Source: Coleofasciculus sp937127375 (GTDB lineage Bacteria > Cyanobacteriota > Cyanobacteriia > Cyanobacteriales > Coleofasciculaceae). Taken from it: DNA of 64,000 bases. This document shows positions 25,195 through 33,343 of this stretch, in pieces. Position 1 is the stretch's first letter. Every line of letters begins with the position of its first letter. The notes below the pieces were generated by a model. The model searched no databases. It was not told where the DNA came from and saw nothing but the letters and a program-made list of their open reading frames with translations. The stretch lies in NCBI GenBank assembly GCA_040218875.1, contig JAVJQP010000107.1; one strand, 5' to 3'. The translations under genes were made by a program, and so were the position numbers.

Positions 25195-25665
25195 TTAGTA
25201 CCGATAATGAGCAAACGCTTTATTGGCATCTGCCATCCGATGGGTTTCTTCCCGCTTACGAATGGCATTCCCCGTTTCATTTGCCGCATCCATCAACTCA
25301 TTTGCGAATTTACTCGCCATACTTCTCCCTGGACGACTTCGGGAAAACTGGATCAGCCAGCGCATGGCTAATGTTATTCCGCGTTCTGAGCGGACTTCCA
25401 TGGGAACTTGATAGGTTGCCCCTCCAACCCGACGGGCTTTCACTTCTACTAAGGGAGTGACATTCCGTACCGCTTCTTCAAATACCTCTAGCGGTTCCTT
25501 TCCGGTGCGTTCTTCAATAATTTTGAAGGCGTCATAGATAATCCGAGATGCTACTGATTTTTTCCCATGATGCATAATCCGGCGCATCATCATACTAAGC
25601 AGACGGCTGTTATAAACCGGGTCAGGGGGGACTGGGCGCTTTTTAACAACTGTACGACGAGACAT
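25195..25665 (-). CDS. rpsG: 30S ribosomal protein S7
   Basis: This 156-residue protein starts MSRRTVVKKRPVPPDPVYN, with the conserved MMRRIMHHGKKSVA and VKARRVGGATYQVPMEV. It is the primary 16S rRNA binder of the 30S head and in other bacteria a translational repressor of the str operon. It lies 190 bases before fusA. Confidence 0.97.
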   Translation of the reverse strand: MSRRTVVKKRPVPPDPVYNSRLLSMMMRRIMHHGKKSVASRIIYDAFKIIEERTGKEPLEVFEEAVRNVTPLVEVKARRVGGATYQVPMEVRSERGITLAMRWLIQFSRSRPGRSMASKFANELMDAANETGNAIRKREETHRMADANKAFAHYRY

Positions 25666-25862
25666 AGTAAACCTTTACAAAATACATACACGGCAAATTT
25701 AACTATTTGTGCTGGAACTGATTATTTTTTCTCCAGTCTTTAGGACTTGCTTGAAAAAAGCAAGCCACTTCATCTCCCTATTTTCCTGATCAACTTACCC
25801 AAAATAAACCGCTATGGGTAAGTCTAGCAGGGTTTTGGCAGATTTAGAAAAGCTCTGTTGGT

Positions 25863-26234
25863 TTACTTAGGACGCTTGGTTCCGTACTTGGAACGACCCT
25901 GCTTGCGATCTTTCACACCCGCCGTATCTAGAGTTCCTCGAATAATGTGATATCGAACTCCGGGTAAATCTTTAACCCGTCCTCCTCTAATCATGACGAC
26001 TGAGTGTTCTTGAAGGTTATGACCAATCCCTGGAATATACGCCGTCACTTCAAAACCCGAGGTCAGACGTACCCTTGCCACTTTCCGCAGGGCTGAGTTC
26101 GGTTTCTTGGGGGTTGTCGTGTAGACGCGGGTGCAAACACCCCGCCGTTGTGGACATTGTTTCAGTGCAGGCGATTTGGTTTTCGCCTTAATTTTGGCAC
26201 GTTCGCTACGAATAAGCTGCTGGATAGTGGGCAT
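25863..26234 (-). CDS. rpsL: 30S ribosomal protein S12
   Basis: This 123-residue protein has all S12 hallmarks: MPTIQQLIRSERAKIKAKTK, CPQRRGVCTRVYTTTPKKPNSAL near residues 26-48, and GGRVKDLPGVRYHIIRG near 84-100. These two segments include the streptomycin-related positions (K43-type lysine in PKKPN and K88 in RVKDLPG are wild type). It is the first gene of the str operon; the promoter should lie in 26235-26400. Confidence 0.97.
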   Translation of the reverse strand: MPTIQQLIRSERAKIKAKTKSPALKQCPQRRGVCTRVYTTTPKKPNSALRKVARVRLTSGFEVTAYIPGIGHNLQEHSVVMIRGGRVKDLPGVRYHIIRGTLDTAGVKDRKQGRSKYGTKRPK

Positions 26235-26412
26235 GAGTTAAGGCGCGTGAAATTCCTTGAATCGTTTGTAAGTATTGACAAATTCTGATTGTACTGACTT
26301 TTAGGCAACAATGTCAATTTTTTGGTCTTTTGTCCTTGGTCATACTCGCTCCCGAAAAGAAGCCAGCTACGTCCTTTGTGCTTTAATTACTCCTTAAACC
26401 TAGGATCATTCC

Positions 26413-26742
26413 TCACGTCTTAACTCGAAACGAGTTACCACAGCCACAGGTTTCAATGGCATTGGGATTATAAAAGCGAAACCCACCGCCCATGAGATCT
26501 TCGGAATAATCCAAGGTGAGGGTAGTTAAATGCTTGATGCTTGCCTCATCCACGACAACAGCGACGCCTTGATAGTCATAGACGCGATCGCTCGCTCTGA
26601 CGGCATCATCAAACTCCAGAATATAGTATAAATCGGCACATCCTCCTGGCTTCACACCTAAGCGTAATCGAGCTTGCTGTTGCTGGCGCTTGGTTTGCAG
26701 GCGTCTAATTTCATCGGTTGCCGCTTGACTCAGTGTAATCAT
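26413..26742 (-). CDS. IscA/SufA/HesB-type Fe-S carrier protein
   Basis: The ATG at 26742 gives 109 residues starting MITLSQAATDEIRRL; an in-frame GTG at 26763 lies in transposon-like DNA and is less likely. The three cysteines that define A-type carriers are present: one in VKPGGCADLYY and two in ETCGCGNSF. These proteins accept iron or Fe-S clusters and pass them to target proteins. No other isc or suf genes are beside it; the desulfurase at 12296 is distant. A transposon relic abuts its 5' end and may have changed its promoter. Confidence 0.85.
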   Translation of the reverse strand: MITLSQAATDEIRRLQTKRQQQQARLRLGVKPGGCADLYYILEFDDAVRASDRVYDYQGVAVVVDEASIKHLTTLTLDYSEDLMGGGFRFYNPNAIETCGCGNSFRVKT

Positions 26743-26759
26743 TGGTTTTGTCCTGGTTG

Positions 26760-26990
26760 ACACTCCCCGCCTTAAAAGTGCGGGGATTCTTCGTTCACAG
26801 ATCCGGCTTTCTGTCAGAAATCATCTTGACAGGCAATTCTCGAAAACTCCTTCTATTGATGACGATGAGAACTTTCGTCACCCGGGGCAAAAAAATTTCC
26901 TCCCCTAGTATTAGGGAGGAGCAAATTTGGCGTCAAGCTAGTAAAGCACAGGTAAGCCGTACTAGCTACTTCAGATAATCCAACCTATCG
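26760..26990. mobile_element. Remnant of an IS200/IS605-type element
   Basis: The segment opens TTGACACTCCCCGCC with an imperfect CCCCGC..GCGGGG hairpin and later has a CTCCCCTA-GTAT-TAGGGAGGAG hairpin at about 26901-26922. The first is the kind of end found on cyanobacterial IS605-type units. Nothing inside codes for a transposase. It fills the gap between the IscA-like gene and the cupin gene. Confidence 0.5.
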
Positions 26991-27410
26991 TCAGGTGGAC
27001 TCGCTGCGGGCGTAGTCATCTTCATAGCGAATAATGTCATCTTCGCCAAGATACTCGCCATTCTGTACTTCAATTAATACCAGCGGAATGACACCCGGAT
27101 TTTCTAGGCGATGAGCATGTCCTTGAGGAACGTAGCTGGACTGATTTTGATGAATCAATAATTCCTTATCCCCGCAAATAACCTTCGCCATGCCACTGAC
27201 AACAATCCAGTGTTCACTACGATGGTAGTGCATTTGCAGACTGAGGCGATGACCCGGCTTCACCTCAATACGCTTAATTTTGTATCCTCGCCCCTCTTCC
27301 AGAACAGTAAATGAACCCCAAGGTCTTAGTTCTGTAGCGGCAGCGCCTTCGGCAGTCAACGATCTGGGTAGGGTGATCGCCGAATCTTGAGGAACTGCTT
27401 GCTGAACCAT
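26991..27410 (-). CDS. Cupin protein, mannose-6-phosphate isomerase type II domain
   Basis: This 139-residue single cupin matches the C-terminal isomerase domain of ManC-type bifunctional enzymes: ELRPWGSFTVLEEGRGYKIK, then PGHRLSLQMHYHRSEHWIVV with metal-ligand histidines (HYHRSEHW) and the closing VPQGHAHRLENPG. It lacks the guanylyltransferase half, so by itself it would interconvert mannose-6-P and fructose-6-P or act as a sugar-binding cupin. Such stand-alone forms are common in cyanobacteria. Confidence 0.85.
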   Translation of the reverse strand: MVQQAVPQDSAITLPRSLTAEGAAATELRPWGSFTVLEEGRGYKIKRIEVKPGHRLSLQMHYHRSEHWIVVSGMAKVICGDKELLIHQNQSSYVPQGHAHRLENPGVIPLVLIEVQNGEYLGEDDIIRYEDDYARSEST

Positions 27411-27419
27411 AGTCTTTCT

Positions 27420-27710
27420 CCTGAAAATAGTTACGACAGTGAAGTACCCTAACTTGCTTCGCTGAAGTTAGGGCTTCCAACTTAGCTAAACAAGGACGGT
27501 CTTATTCGTCTTTAGGATTTCCCGCTTCATCCGCCGATGCCTCTAAAGGTTGCCCTCTATTGGTCTTACTCAGCGTCCACAGGCAGTTGTCCGCCTTCCG
27601 CAGACAGTTATATTTTGTTAGTCCGCTTGGATGATAGCGGTTTGCGGTTGTAGAGACGCGCTTTTGAAGCGTCTGTACTAACCGAATAATGCCATTAGGC
27701 ATCTTGCGCT
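27420..27710 (-). mobile_element. tnpB-less 3' end of an IS200/IS605-type element (possible solo omega RNA region)
   Basis: On the minus strand this region reads like the extreme 3' end of a tnpB followed by its right end: CTGTGGACGCTGAG, then a short tail coding ASADEAGNPKDE and a stop at 27502. A strong terminal hairpin CCCTAACTT..AAGTTAGGG (about 27447-27473) follows. The rest of tnpB is absent. A loose GTAGAGACGC palindrome lies at its upstream edge (27650-27678). The 500 bases beyond it to 28255 contain no gene that I can see, only a doubled TAGCCCATGC motif and heptamer repeats. Confidence 0.5.
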
Positions 27711-28255
27711 ATTCTTTTCTGGACGCTATAAAGCGAACGGTGGTCGAGTTCATTAACGCGCAAGGACTACATCTCTATCACACCTAGCCCATGCCATCTT
27801 TAGCCCATGCATTACCATGTAGACCTAGGAGGGTTACTGTTATTATAGCGCCAAAAGTTAATTGTAATTTGAAAATTTCGTTCCTCAATTTTCCGCTGTC
27901 CATCCTCACCCTACTATCGTTGAGGGTGAGGACTTCCGCGCCTGCGTTAATCGCACGTAAAAACGTTTTATTGAATTTTTAGCTATTGCCAGGTTCTCAA
28001 CAACGCAAAACCTAACCACAATCAACATTAGCAAATTCAGTTAAGATTTTGAATACAGTAGGGAGTGGATTCGTAAAATTGTCGGAAGTCTTTACATTTA
28101 GAGGCTTGAGCTTTATCAAAACTTTAAGAAAAGAGTCGGACAAAAGAAAAGGTAATTCATTAAGTTTTGTAAAGTATCCTCAAACCCTTACAAAGGACTA
28201 AGGACAAATGAAAAATAACGACCTCCACCACTCTTCTTTTATTGTGTCCACCCAC

Positions 28256-30337
28256 TTACTTATAAGGTCGGAAAAGCCCTAAACCATTGTGAACCCGGGC
28301 GGCTGTATGAGGAGAACGATCTAGAAGATGACCCCCCAAATAGAGTCCAGTAGAACTGCCACCATCGAGATTGAGCGCATCAACGGCTCCCAGTTGTTGC
28401 ATCAACTGTGCCGTTTCCGTCAAGTTGGGTCCCCTGCCACCGACACGATTGTGCATAGCCGCAATAATTAGTGTGCCATTTGCTGTGATTCCGATCGCAC
28501 TCCGAATGGCAGATTGTTGGGCAAAGGCATTACTAAAGTTTTCGGCTTTGGCATCTAAGACAATTTGGCGATTTTGCAGTAACAAGGGACCAGCACCAAG
28601 GATATTGGGATAATTGTTAAACTCAACTGGCAACGTTTTCTGTTCAATCTGAACTGTTGTGCCAATGGTGAGTGACTTAGCGATCGCATTGGGATCATGC
28701 CCTCGGTTGGTAAGCAAATAACCATTAACTGGAATCACAAAGGATTCCTCTCCAGCGACTCCTCCGGGTAATTGAGCAGTAATCTGGTTATTCTGCACAA
28801 CCCAAATCACTTCATTATCGGTTAAAGGGGTATAGGTTACGCCCCAAGCTGGGGTATAGCGAGACATCCCAGCTTGCACATAACCGCTATTCAGAAATAG
28901 ACTCGGAAAACGTTCTCCATTAGCGGTAATTAACGTTTCCTGGAGGCTAAGGCGTCCAAATTTAAATTGATGCTGATCTGTCCACGCGATCGCACCTCGG
29001 TTGAGAATCGGTCCAGAATACCAATATCCATCCCGGCGGATCGCACCTAAGGGCAGTTGATTATTGCGGTTAAAGAAGCCACCATTAATCGCTGCTGAAG
29101 CGTTCCACAACTGCGCTGTTTTAATCAGGGGGGCGGTTCCCACTTGAGTCGTGGGATTACTCCACATCGGTTTCAGATTGACTTGCGGATTTTTGGGATC
29201 AACCTCTAGCCACACCACAGGAAATCGAGTATCACCCAGAGTCACAGTCCGCTGACGCCACCAGATACCTGGTGCCCACAGAATATCTTTTTCCACCATG
29301 GCATTGGGTCGAAGTTCGATGACTAAGCGATTGGGGTTGGGTAAGCTGAAAACGTGTAACTGTAGACCATCTGGAATCGAAACCCCGATAGTGGTTTGGG
29401 TTTGATTGGTTTCAAGTCGGATGACAGGTTGATTCTCTAAGGCTACATCATCTCCCTCATCTCCCTCATCTCCCCCATCTCCCTCATCTCCCTCATCTCC
29501 CCCATCTCCCTCATCTCCCCCATCTCCCTCATCTTCCTCATCTTCCCTATCTCCCTCAACTTCCTCCTCTTCCTCCTCTTCCACAGGCTCTAGGGGGGTA
29601 AACTGTTCAATCAGGGATGGATTCGCGATCGCGTCTAATATAATCACCCCTTCACCGGGGCTTCTGCTCACTTGCCAAGGTGTGGGATGATCTAAATCAA
29701 GAATAATCCTAAACCCCCACAGGTGTGCCTCTTCCCGGATACTGTCTAATCGTGCGGGTGCAGACGTTAGAGCTAATGTATCTCCTTGGGCTTGAAATTG
29801 CCATCCCACCTGTTGGGCAAACTCTGTAATATCTAAATAGCGATAAGCATCACGATGGTGAGCCACGAAAACGAGAGGCGTACTTAGGGGATTAGAAAAC
29901 CACTGCACCGGTTGTCGCGTCCAATTGCGGGTACTCAACAATTCCAGTCCAAAGAGTTGTTGGACTCCCACATCACTGATACCCGTGCGTATGACTCCCC
30001 CAACTTGCCACTGTTTCCAGGCAAGAGGTAGTATGCGACCATTTAAGGAGAGTTTTGTCCCCCCGCCAACGACTTGAGTTGGGGTTCGAGCTAAAATCTG
30101 AGTCTGAGGTGAGGGAGAAGCAGAGGGAGTCACGGCTTCAGCTTCTACCCATTCGCGATCGAGTTCAAGGGTAGACTGAACAACTAAACGTTGCAAAATT
30201 TCCCCCATGGTTAGACTCTCTATTACTAGGGATTCCGCACAACTAACACGTTTAGCGGTTAAACCTAGGCATGAAGCACAAATTACTAAGAATCCTATCA
30301 CAATTTTGGCTTTATTCCGTGAGAACCCTTTGGTCAT
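28256..30337 (-). CDS. Secreted phosphodiester glycosidase (NAGPA/DUF2233) family protein
   Basis: This 693-residue protein has an N-terminal hydrophobic signal (KIVIGFLVICASCLGLTA) and a region like a copper-amine-oxidase N-terminal fold (LSLNGRILPLAWKQW). A Glu/Asp/Gly stretch at about residues 255-300 is built from repeated GDEGD units. An AMIN-like segment follows (LQLHVFSLPNPNRLVIELRP). The C-terminal phosphodiester glycosidase domain has INGGFFNRNNQLPLGAI, GAGPLLLQN and NLDGGSSTGLYLGG. The family includes the human uncovering enzyme; bacterial members are thought to act on cell-envelope glycans. Location should be periplasmic. The acidic spacer is encoded by a CTCCCTCAT-type tandem repeat at about 29450-29540. 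Confidence 0.85.
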   Translation of the reverse strand: MTKGFSRNKAKIVIGFLVICASCLGLTAKRVSCAESLVIESLTMGEILQRLVVQSTLELDREWVEAEAVTPSASPSPQTQILARTPTQVVGGGTKLSLNGRILPLAWKQWQVGGVIRTGISDVGVQQLFGLELLSTRNWTRQPVQWFSNPLSTPLVFVAHHRDAYRYLDITEFAQQVGWQFQAQGDTLALTSAPARLDSIREEAHLWGFRIILDLDHPTPWQVSRSPGEGVIILDAIANPSLIEQFTPLEPVEEEEEEEVEGDREDEEDEGDGGDEGDGGDEGDEGDGGDEGDEGDDVALENQPVIRLETNQTQTTIGVSIPDGLQLHVFSLPNPNRLVIELRPNAMVEKDILWAPGIWWRQRTVTLGDTRFPVVWLEVDPKNPQVNLKPMWSNPTTQVGTAPLIKTAQLWNASAAINGGFFNRNNQLPLGAIRRDGYWYSGPILNRGAIAWTDQHQFKFGRLSLQETLITANGERFPSLFLNSGYVQAGMSRYTPAWGVTYTPLTDNEVIWVVQNNQITAQLPGGVAGEESFVIPVNGYLLTNRGHDPNAIAKSLTIGTTVQIEQKTLPVEFNNYPNILGAGPLLLQNRQIVLDAKAENFSNAFAQQSAIRSAIGITANGTLIIAAMHNRVGGRGPNLTETAQLMQQLGAVDALNLDGGSSTGLYLGGHLLDRSPHTAARVHNGLGLFRPYK

Positions 30338-30602
30338 AATCTTGGCTTTGGTGTGAGATGAATTAACATTTAACCATACCGATAAACTAATTCCTGTATT
30401 GTAGGTCTATTCAAAAAATTAGTTTAACAATTCAGGCTAAACTCTACATCGGCTGTTTTGCTGTTGACAGCAATCTAGGCTCAAAAGTTCCAGTTAACCT
30501 TGGCTTTCAAGTTAAAAGAGTCATTGACTTTAAAAGAAAGGGTGGGTGGTAAACCTGTCCAATTTTGAGTTGATATATAATCGAAAAAAACGGGAGACTC
30601 AA

Positions 30603-31199
30603 ATGACCCTAGCCACGATCACAACACCCAAAAAGGAATCCCCCCTTTTGTTTGAAGGAATGACCTGGAGAGAGTTCAAAGCCGTTGAGCAATTGTTAGA
30701 CCGCCCAGGATATCGACTTTCTTTTTTAGATGGAGTTTTGGAGATACGACGAATGCCCGGAGAACCCCACGAAACCGTTAAGGAAAGAATTGGTGCATTG
30801 TTGGAGCTTTACCTGTTGATGGCAGGATTTGACTTTACTCCAACTGGCTCGATGACGTTGGAAAGTGAAGGAGTCGCCGTCAAGCGAGAAGCCGATAAAT
30901 CCTATAAACTGGCTCCGGGTCGAACCAATCCCGATCTAGTGATTGAGGTGGTGTTTACCAGTGGCGGTATCAACAAGTTGGAGATCTATAAGCGGCTGAA
31001 GATCAAGGAAGTGTGGTTTTGGGAAGATGGGGTGTTAGAGCTTTATCACCTGCGAGGAGAGGGGAAGACACTTCATTATGAACAGATTAAGAGTAGCGAG
31101 GAAGTTAAAGGGATTGATCTGGATTTGTTATTACGTTGCATCAATATGGTGAATCATGTGGATGCTATTAAAACTTTTCAAAAGGCGCTGCAAAAATAA
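30603..31199 (+). CDS. Uma2-family (DUF820) putative endonuclease
   Basis: The ATG at 30603 has GGGAGA 8-13 bases upstream and is preferred over a start at 30546. The 198-residue protein has the short Uma2 plan: MTWREFKAVEQLLDRPGYRL, LEIRRMPGEPHE, NPDLVIEVVFTSGGINKLEIY (nuclease-core Glu and Lys) and EVWFWEDGVLELYHL. This is the variant whose core reads VIEVVFTSG, common near mobile DNA. No cognate partner is seen, and function is unproven. It is unrelated at close range to the Uma2 protein at 10320-11183. Confidence 0.82.
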   Translation: MTLATITTPKKESPLLFEGMTWREFKAVEQLLDRPGYRLSFLDGVLEIRRMPGEPHETVKERIGALLELYLLMAGFDFTPTGSMTLESEGVAVKREADKSYKLAPGRTNPDLVIEVVFTSGGINKLEIYKRLKIKEVWFWEDGVLELYHLRGEGKTLHYEQIKSSEEVKGIDLDLLLRCINMVNHVDAIKTFQKALQK

Positions 31200-31315
31200 C
31201 GTTTTATGGTATAGTTTTACTGTGGAAAAATGTGTGTGCCTGTAGCTATAGAATAATTCGCGATCGCACAACTTTGGTCAGTAGGAACGGGGACAAGGAA
31301 GTGGGGCAGGATTTT

Positions 31316-31372
31316 AGCTATCCAATATTCTGGCAAATCAAACTAACAATTTAGCACACTAACTACGGAAGA
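31316..31372. repeat. Dispersed repeat ending CACACTAACTACGGAAGA, copy 1
   Basis: Thirty-eight bases (about 31335-31372, AAATCAAACTAACAATTTAG onward) are repeated exactly at about 55825-55862, with similar DNA before them (CCAATATT). This copy lies 120 bases upstream of the broken CHAT gene. The rest of 31200-31492 has no gene. Confidence 0.8.
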
Positions 31373-31492
31373 GCCTTTTTTGGGTAAAATTGGAGGCGAG
31401 TTGCGCGATCGCACTCCTGAATCTCCCAAATATCCTACTCTTGTGAGAGAATAATAGGAATTCCCCTCTGATATAAAGGTTCCCCAAACCTC

Positions 31493-31659
31493 ATGGTAGA
31501 TCGCCGCAACATTGCTATTGCCCTGCTACCCCTGCTGGGCTTAATTCCCCTTGCGCCCCAAACCCTTGCCCAATCTATCACGCCAGCCGCTGATGACACG
31601 GGTACGATTGTTCAACAGGAGGGCAACACCTACACGATTACGGGGGGTACACAAGTTGA
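31493..31659 (+). pseudogene. 5' fragment of a secreted TPS-type CHAT-protease gene
   Basis: The fragment encodes a signal peptide (NIAIALLPLLGLIPLAPQTLAQ) and the beginning of a filamentous-haemagglutinin-like secretion domain (ADDTGTIVQQEGNTYTITGG). It breaks off where an IS200/IS605-type element begins. Its likely other half is 33344-35476. Removing the element exactly does not restore the frame, and several hundred residues normally found between these parts are missing, so a deletion also occurred. Confidence 0.75.
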
Positions 31660-31672
31660 CTGTGACATCCTC

Positions 31673-33052
31673 TTACACCGACCCTAGGGGTACGGTGTAG
31701 GCTTCCTTTGTCGCCGCTTTAGAACGACGCTTCCGGCGTTTTATAGTGGGGAATATGCCCAGCCCCACTCTCTTTATGTTAATCGCCGCGTTCCAATCTC
31801 TATCTAGAATTAATCCACATAAACAGTGGTGAATTCGTACTGATAAATCTTTTTCAACTAGGCGATTACAACAAGAGCATATCTGGCTTGTATTGTGGGG
31901 TTTAACCTTCACCACAGACTTACCAGCTTTCGCAGCTTTGTAAGCGATAATTGATAGGAATTGACCCCAGCCAGCGTCATTAATTGATTTGTTTAAACCT
32001 GATTTAGCACTTTGTCCATTGGGTATATATTTTCCATTTTCATCCTGTTTAGGTTTGTTTTTACGGGACAAATTTCCCGGTTTAATGTCCTCGACAAAGA
32101 ACACCTGTTCATCTCGGCTCACCAGTTTTGTCGCCGACTCATAATGGAATTGCTTCCGCTTCCGTTGTAGCCTCTGGTGGTGCTTGGATATCTTTTTCGC
32201 CAGCTTCCTTGCCTGAGCCGATTTGTGAGGTTTCTTATCTTTGCGGTTAGCCAACTTTACCAACTTTGACTCAGACTTGCGGTAGTGTTGCTGGATTAGC
32301 TCAATCTCCCCGTCTGAGGCTGTCCAGAACTTCTCTAGTCCCACATCTAACCCAAGGGAGTTCTCTTGTGTTGCTTCTATCTCTGGTGATTTCAGGCTAG
32401 GAACGGATTTATCCTCTAAGGTTAAGCAAATATACCAACCATCGGCGCGACGTGACACCAGTGCCGCCTTGATCGTGAACCCTTCTGGGATTGGACGGTG
32501 GTAGATGAGTTTTACCTGACCTACCTTGGGCAAGCTGATATAGGCAATGTCGCGCCGTGTACCGCCGTTTTTACGCCGATGAGGATTGGTAGTGACGCTT
32601 AGGCAGTCCGGCTTCAACTGCGGGATCGTAAATGTCCGGTATCTCCGCACCGACTTAAACCGAGGCTTCCCGCTTCGCTTCCCATTTAAATCACCTTTGA
32701 TAAAGCGGTTAAATGTATCCTCCACTCGCTTAATCGCTTCCTGTATTACCTGCGAATGAACTCCCTCATATAGGTACTTATAGGTTTCCCTTGACCAATG
32801 GGTAGCCCGTTTCTGTGAGTAATAGGTTGGCTGATCTTTAAGTTCTGGTAGATGGGTGATAAAAATCGGGCAAGCATTGACTGAGTTGCGGTTAAACTCC
32901 CACCAGTTAAACCGTTCCTCTAGCATCAAATTGTGTATCCGGCACAACTTGTATAGCCATTCGTTTAACTGATAAACCTGTTGCTTATCCGGTACAATTC
33001 GATACTGGCAATTCAGCTTAAACGTGTCTTTGCTTCGCTTCAATTTTATCAC
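31673..33052 (-). CDS. tnpB: TnpB RNA-guided nuclease, element inside the CHAT gene
   Basis: This 459-residue protein starts with the lysine-rich region KLKRSKDTFKLNCQYRIVP. RuvC I is in SLGLDVGLEKFWTASDG (about 230), RuvC II glutamate in VFFVEDIKPGNLSRK (about 335), the zinc finger is CSCCNRL..CLCGL (about 405-425) and the RuvC III aspartate is in LDRDWNAAINI. All active-site residues are present, so it could be functional. The stop codon lies inside the right-end hairpin, so the 3' part of the message would double as omega RNA, as known for TnpB. The sequence is quite different from the TnpB at 17320-18414. Confidence 0.9.
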   Translation of the reverse strand: MIKLKRSKDTFKLNCQYRIVPDKQQVYQLNEWLYKLCRIHNLMLEERFNWWEFNRNSVNACPIFITHLPELKDQPTYYSQKRATHWSRETYKYLYEGVHSQVIQEAIKRVEDTFNRFIKGDLNGKRSGKPRFKSVRRYRTFTIPQLKPDCLSVTTNPHRRKNGGTRRDIAYISLPKVGQVKLIYHRPIPEGFTIKAALVSRRADGWYICLTLEDKSVPSLKSPEIEATQENSLGLDVGLEKFWTASDGEIELIQQHYRKSESKLVKLANRKDKKPHKSAQARKLAKKISKHHQRLQRKRKQFHYESATKLVSRDEQVFFVEDIKPGNLSRKNKPKQDENGKYIPNGQSAKSGLNKSINDAGWGQFLSIIAYKAAKAGKSVVKVKPHNTSQICSCCNRLVEKDLSVRIHHCLCGLILDRDWNAAINIKRVGLGIFPTIKRRKRRSKAATKEAYTVPLGSV

Positions 33053-33126
33053 CTCCTTTTAATTTTGCTTTAACAGATGCTTTAGATGCTTTATACTCTT
33101 ATTATTGTGCTACCCAACAGTATCAC

Positions 33127-33270
33127 ATGTCAATGGAAAAACGGTTAAATATTCGAGTCACCGATGAAGAGTGGGATAAGTTAAAAGCTTATGCAGATAA
33201 AAAAAAAGGGTTGAGTATGGCAGAAGTTATTCGCTTTTATATAAACTCTCTACCTAGTAGCGACAGGTAG
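33127..33270 (+). CDS. Ribbon-helix-helix (CopG-like) small protein divergent from tnpB
   Basis: This 47-residue frame (MSMEKRLNIRVTDEEWDKLK, then AYADKKKGLSMAEVIRFYIN) has the beta-strand LNIRVT, a helix beginning at DEEWDKL, and a second helix SMAEVIRFYI. That is the ribbon-helix-helix plan of CopG/Arc repressors. It lies 75 bases from the divergent tnpB start inside the same element. RHH proteins usually bind palindromic operators as dimers, so it may repress tnpB from the shared gap (inference). The alternative is an antitoxin-like remnant. Confidence 0.72.
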   Translation: MSMEKRLNIRVTDEEWDKLKAYADKKKGLSMAEVIRFYINSLPSSDR

Positions 33271-33343
33271 TTTGTTCTTCAAACTAATACTGGCGATTCA
33301 TCCCACGCTCAATCAGAGATTAGAGCGTGGGGCTTCTCGCCGA

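Larger units (their letters stand above)
31660..33343 (-). mobile_element. IS200/IS605-type element with tnpB and a divergent RHH gene, inserted in a CHAT gene
   Basis: The right end, with a TACACCG..CGGTGTA hairpin (31674-31699), overlaps the tnpB stop. The left end has a CCCACGCTC..GAGCGTGGG hairpin (about 33302-33331). The boundaries are estimated by comparison with the related remnant at 54820-55135, where similarity stops after GTCACAG. No Y1 transposase is present; instead a small ribbon-helix-helix gene is divergent from tnpB. Confidence 0.75.

Noticed and set aside
27502..27702. A 66-codon minus-strand frame as an independent gene
   Set aside because: It is better explained as the tail of a deleted tnpB plus the element's guide-RNA region.
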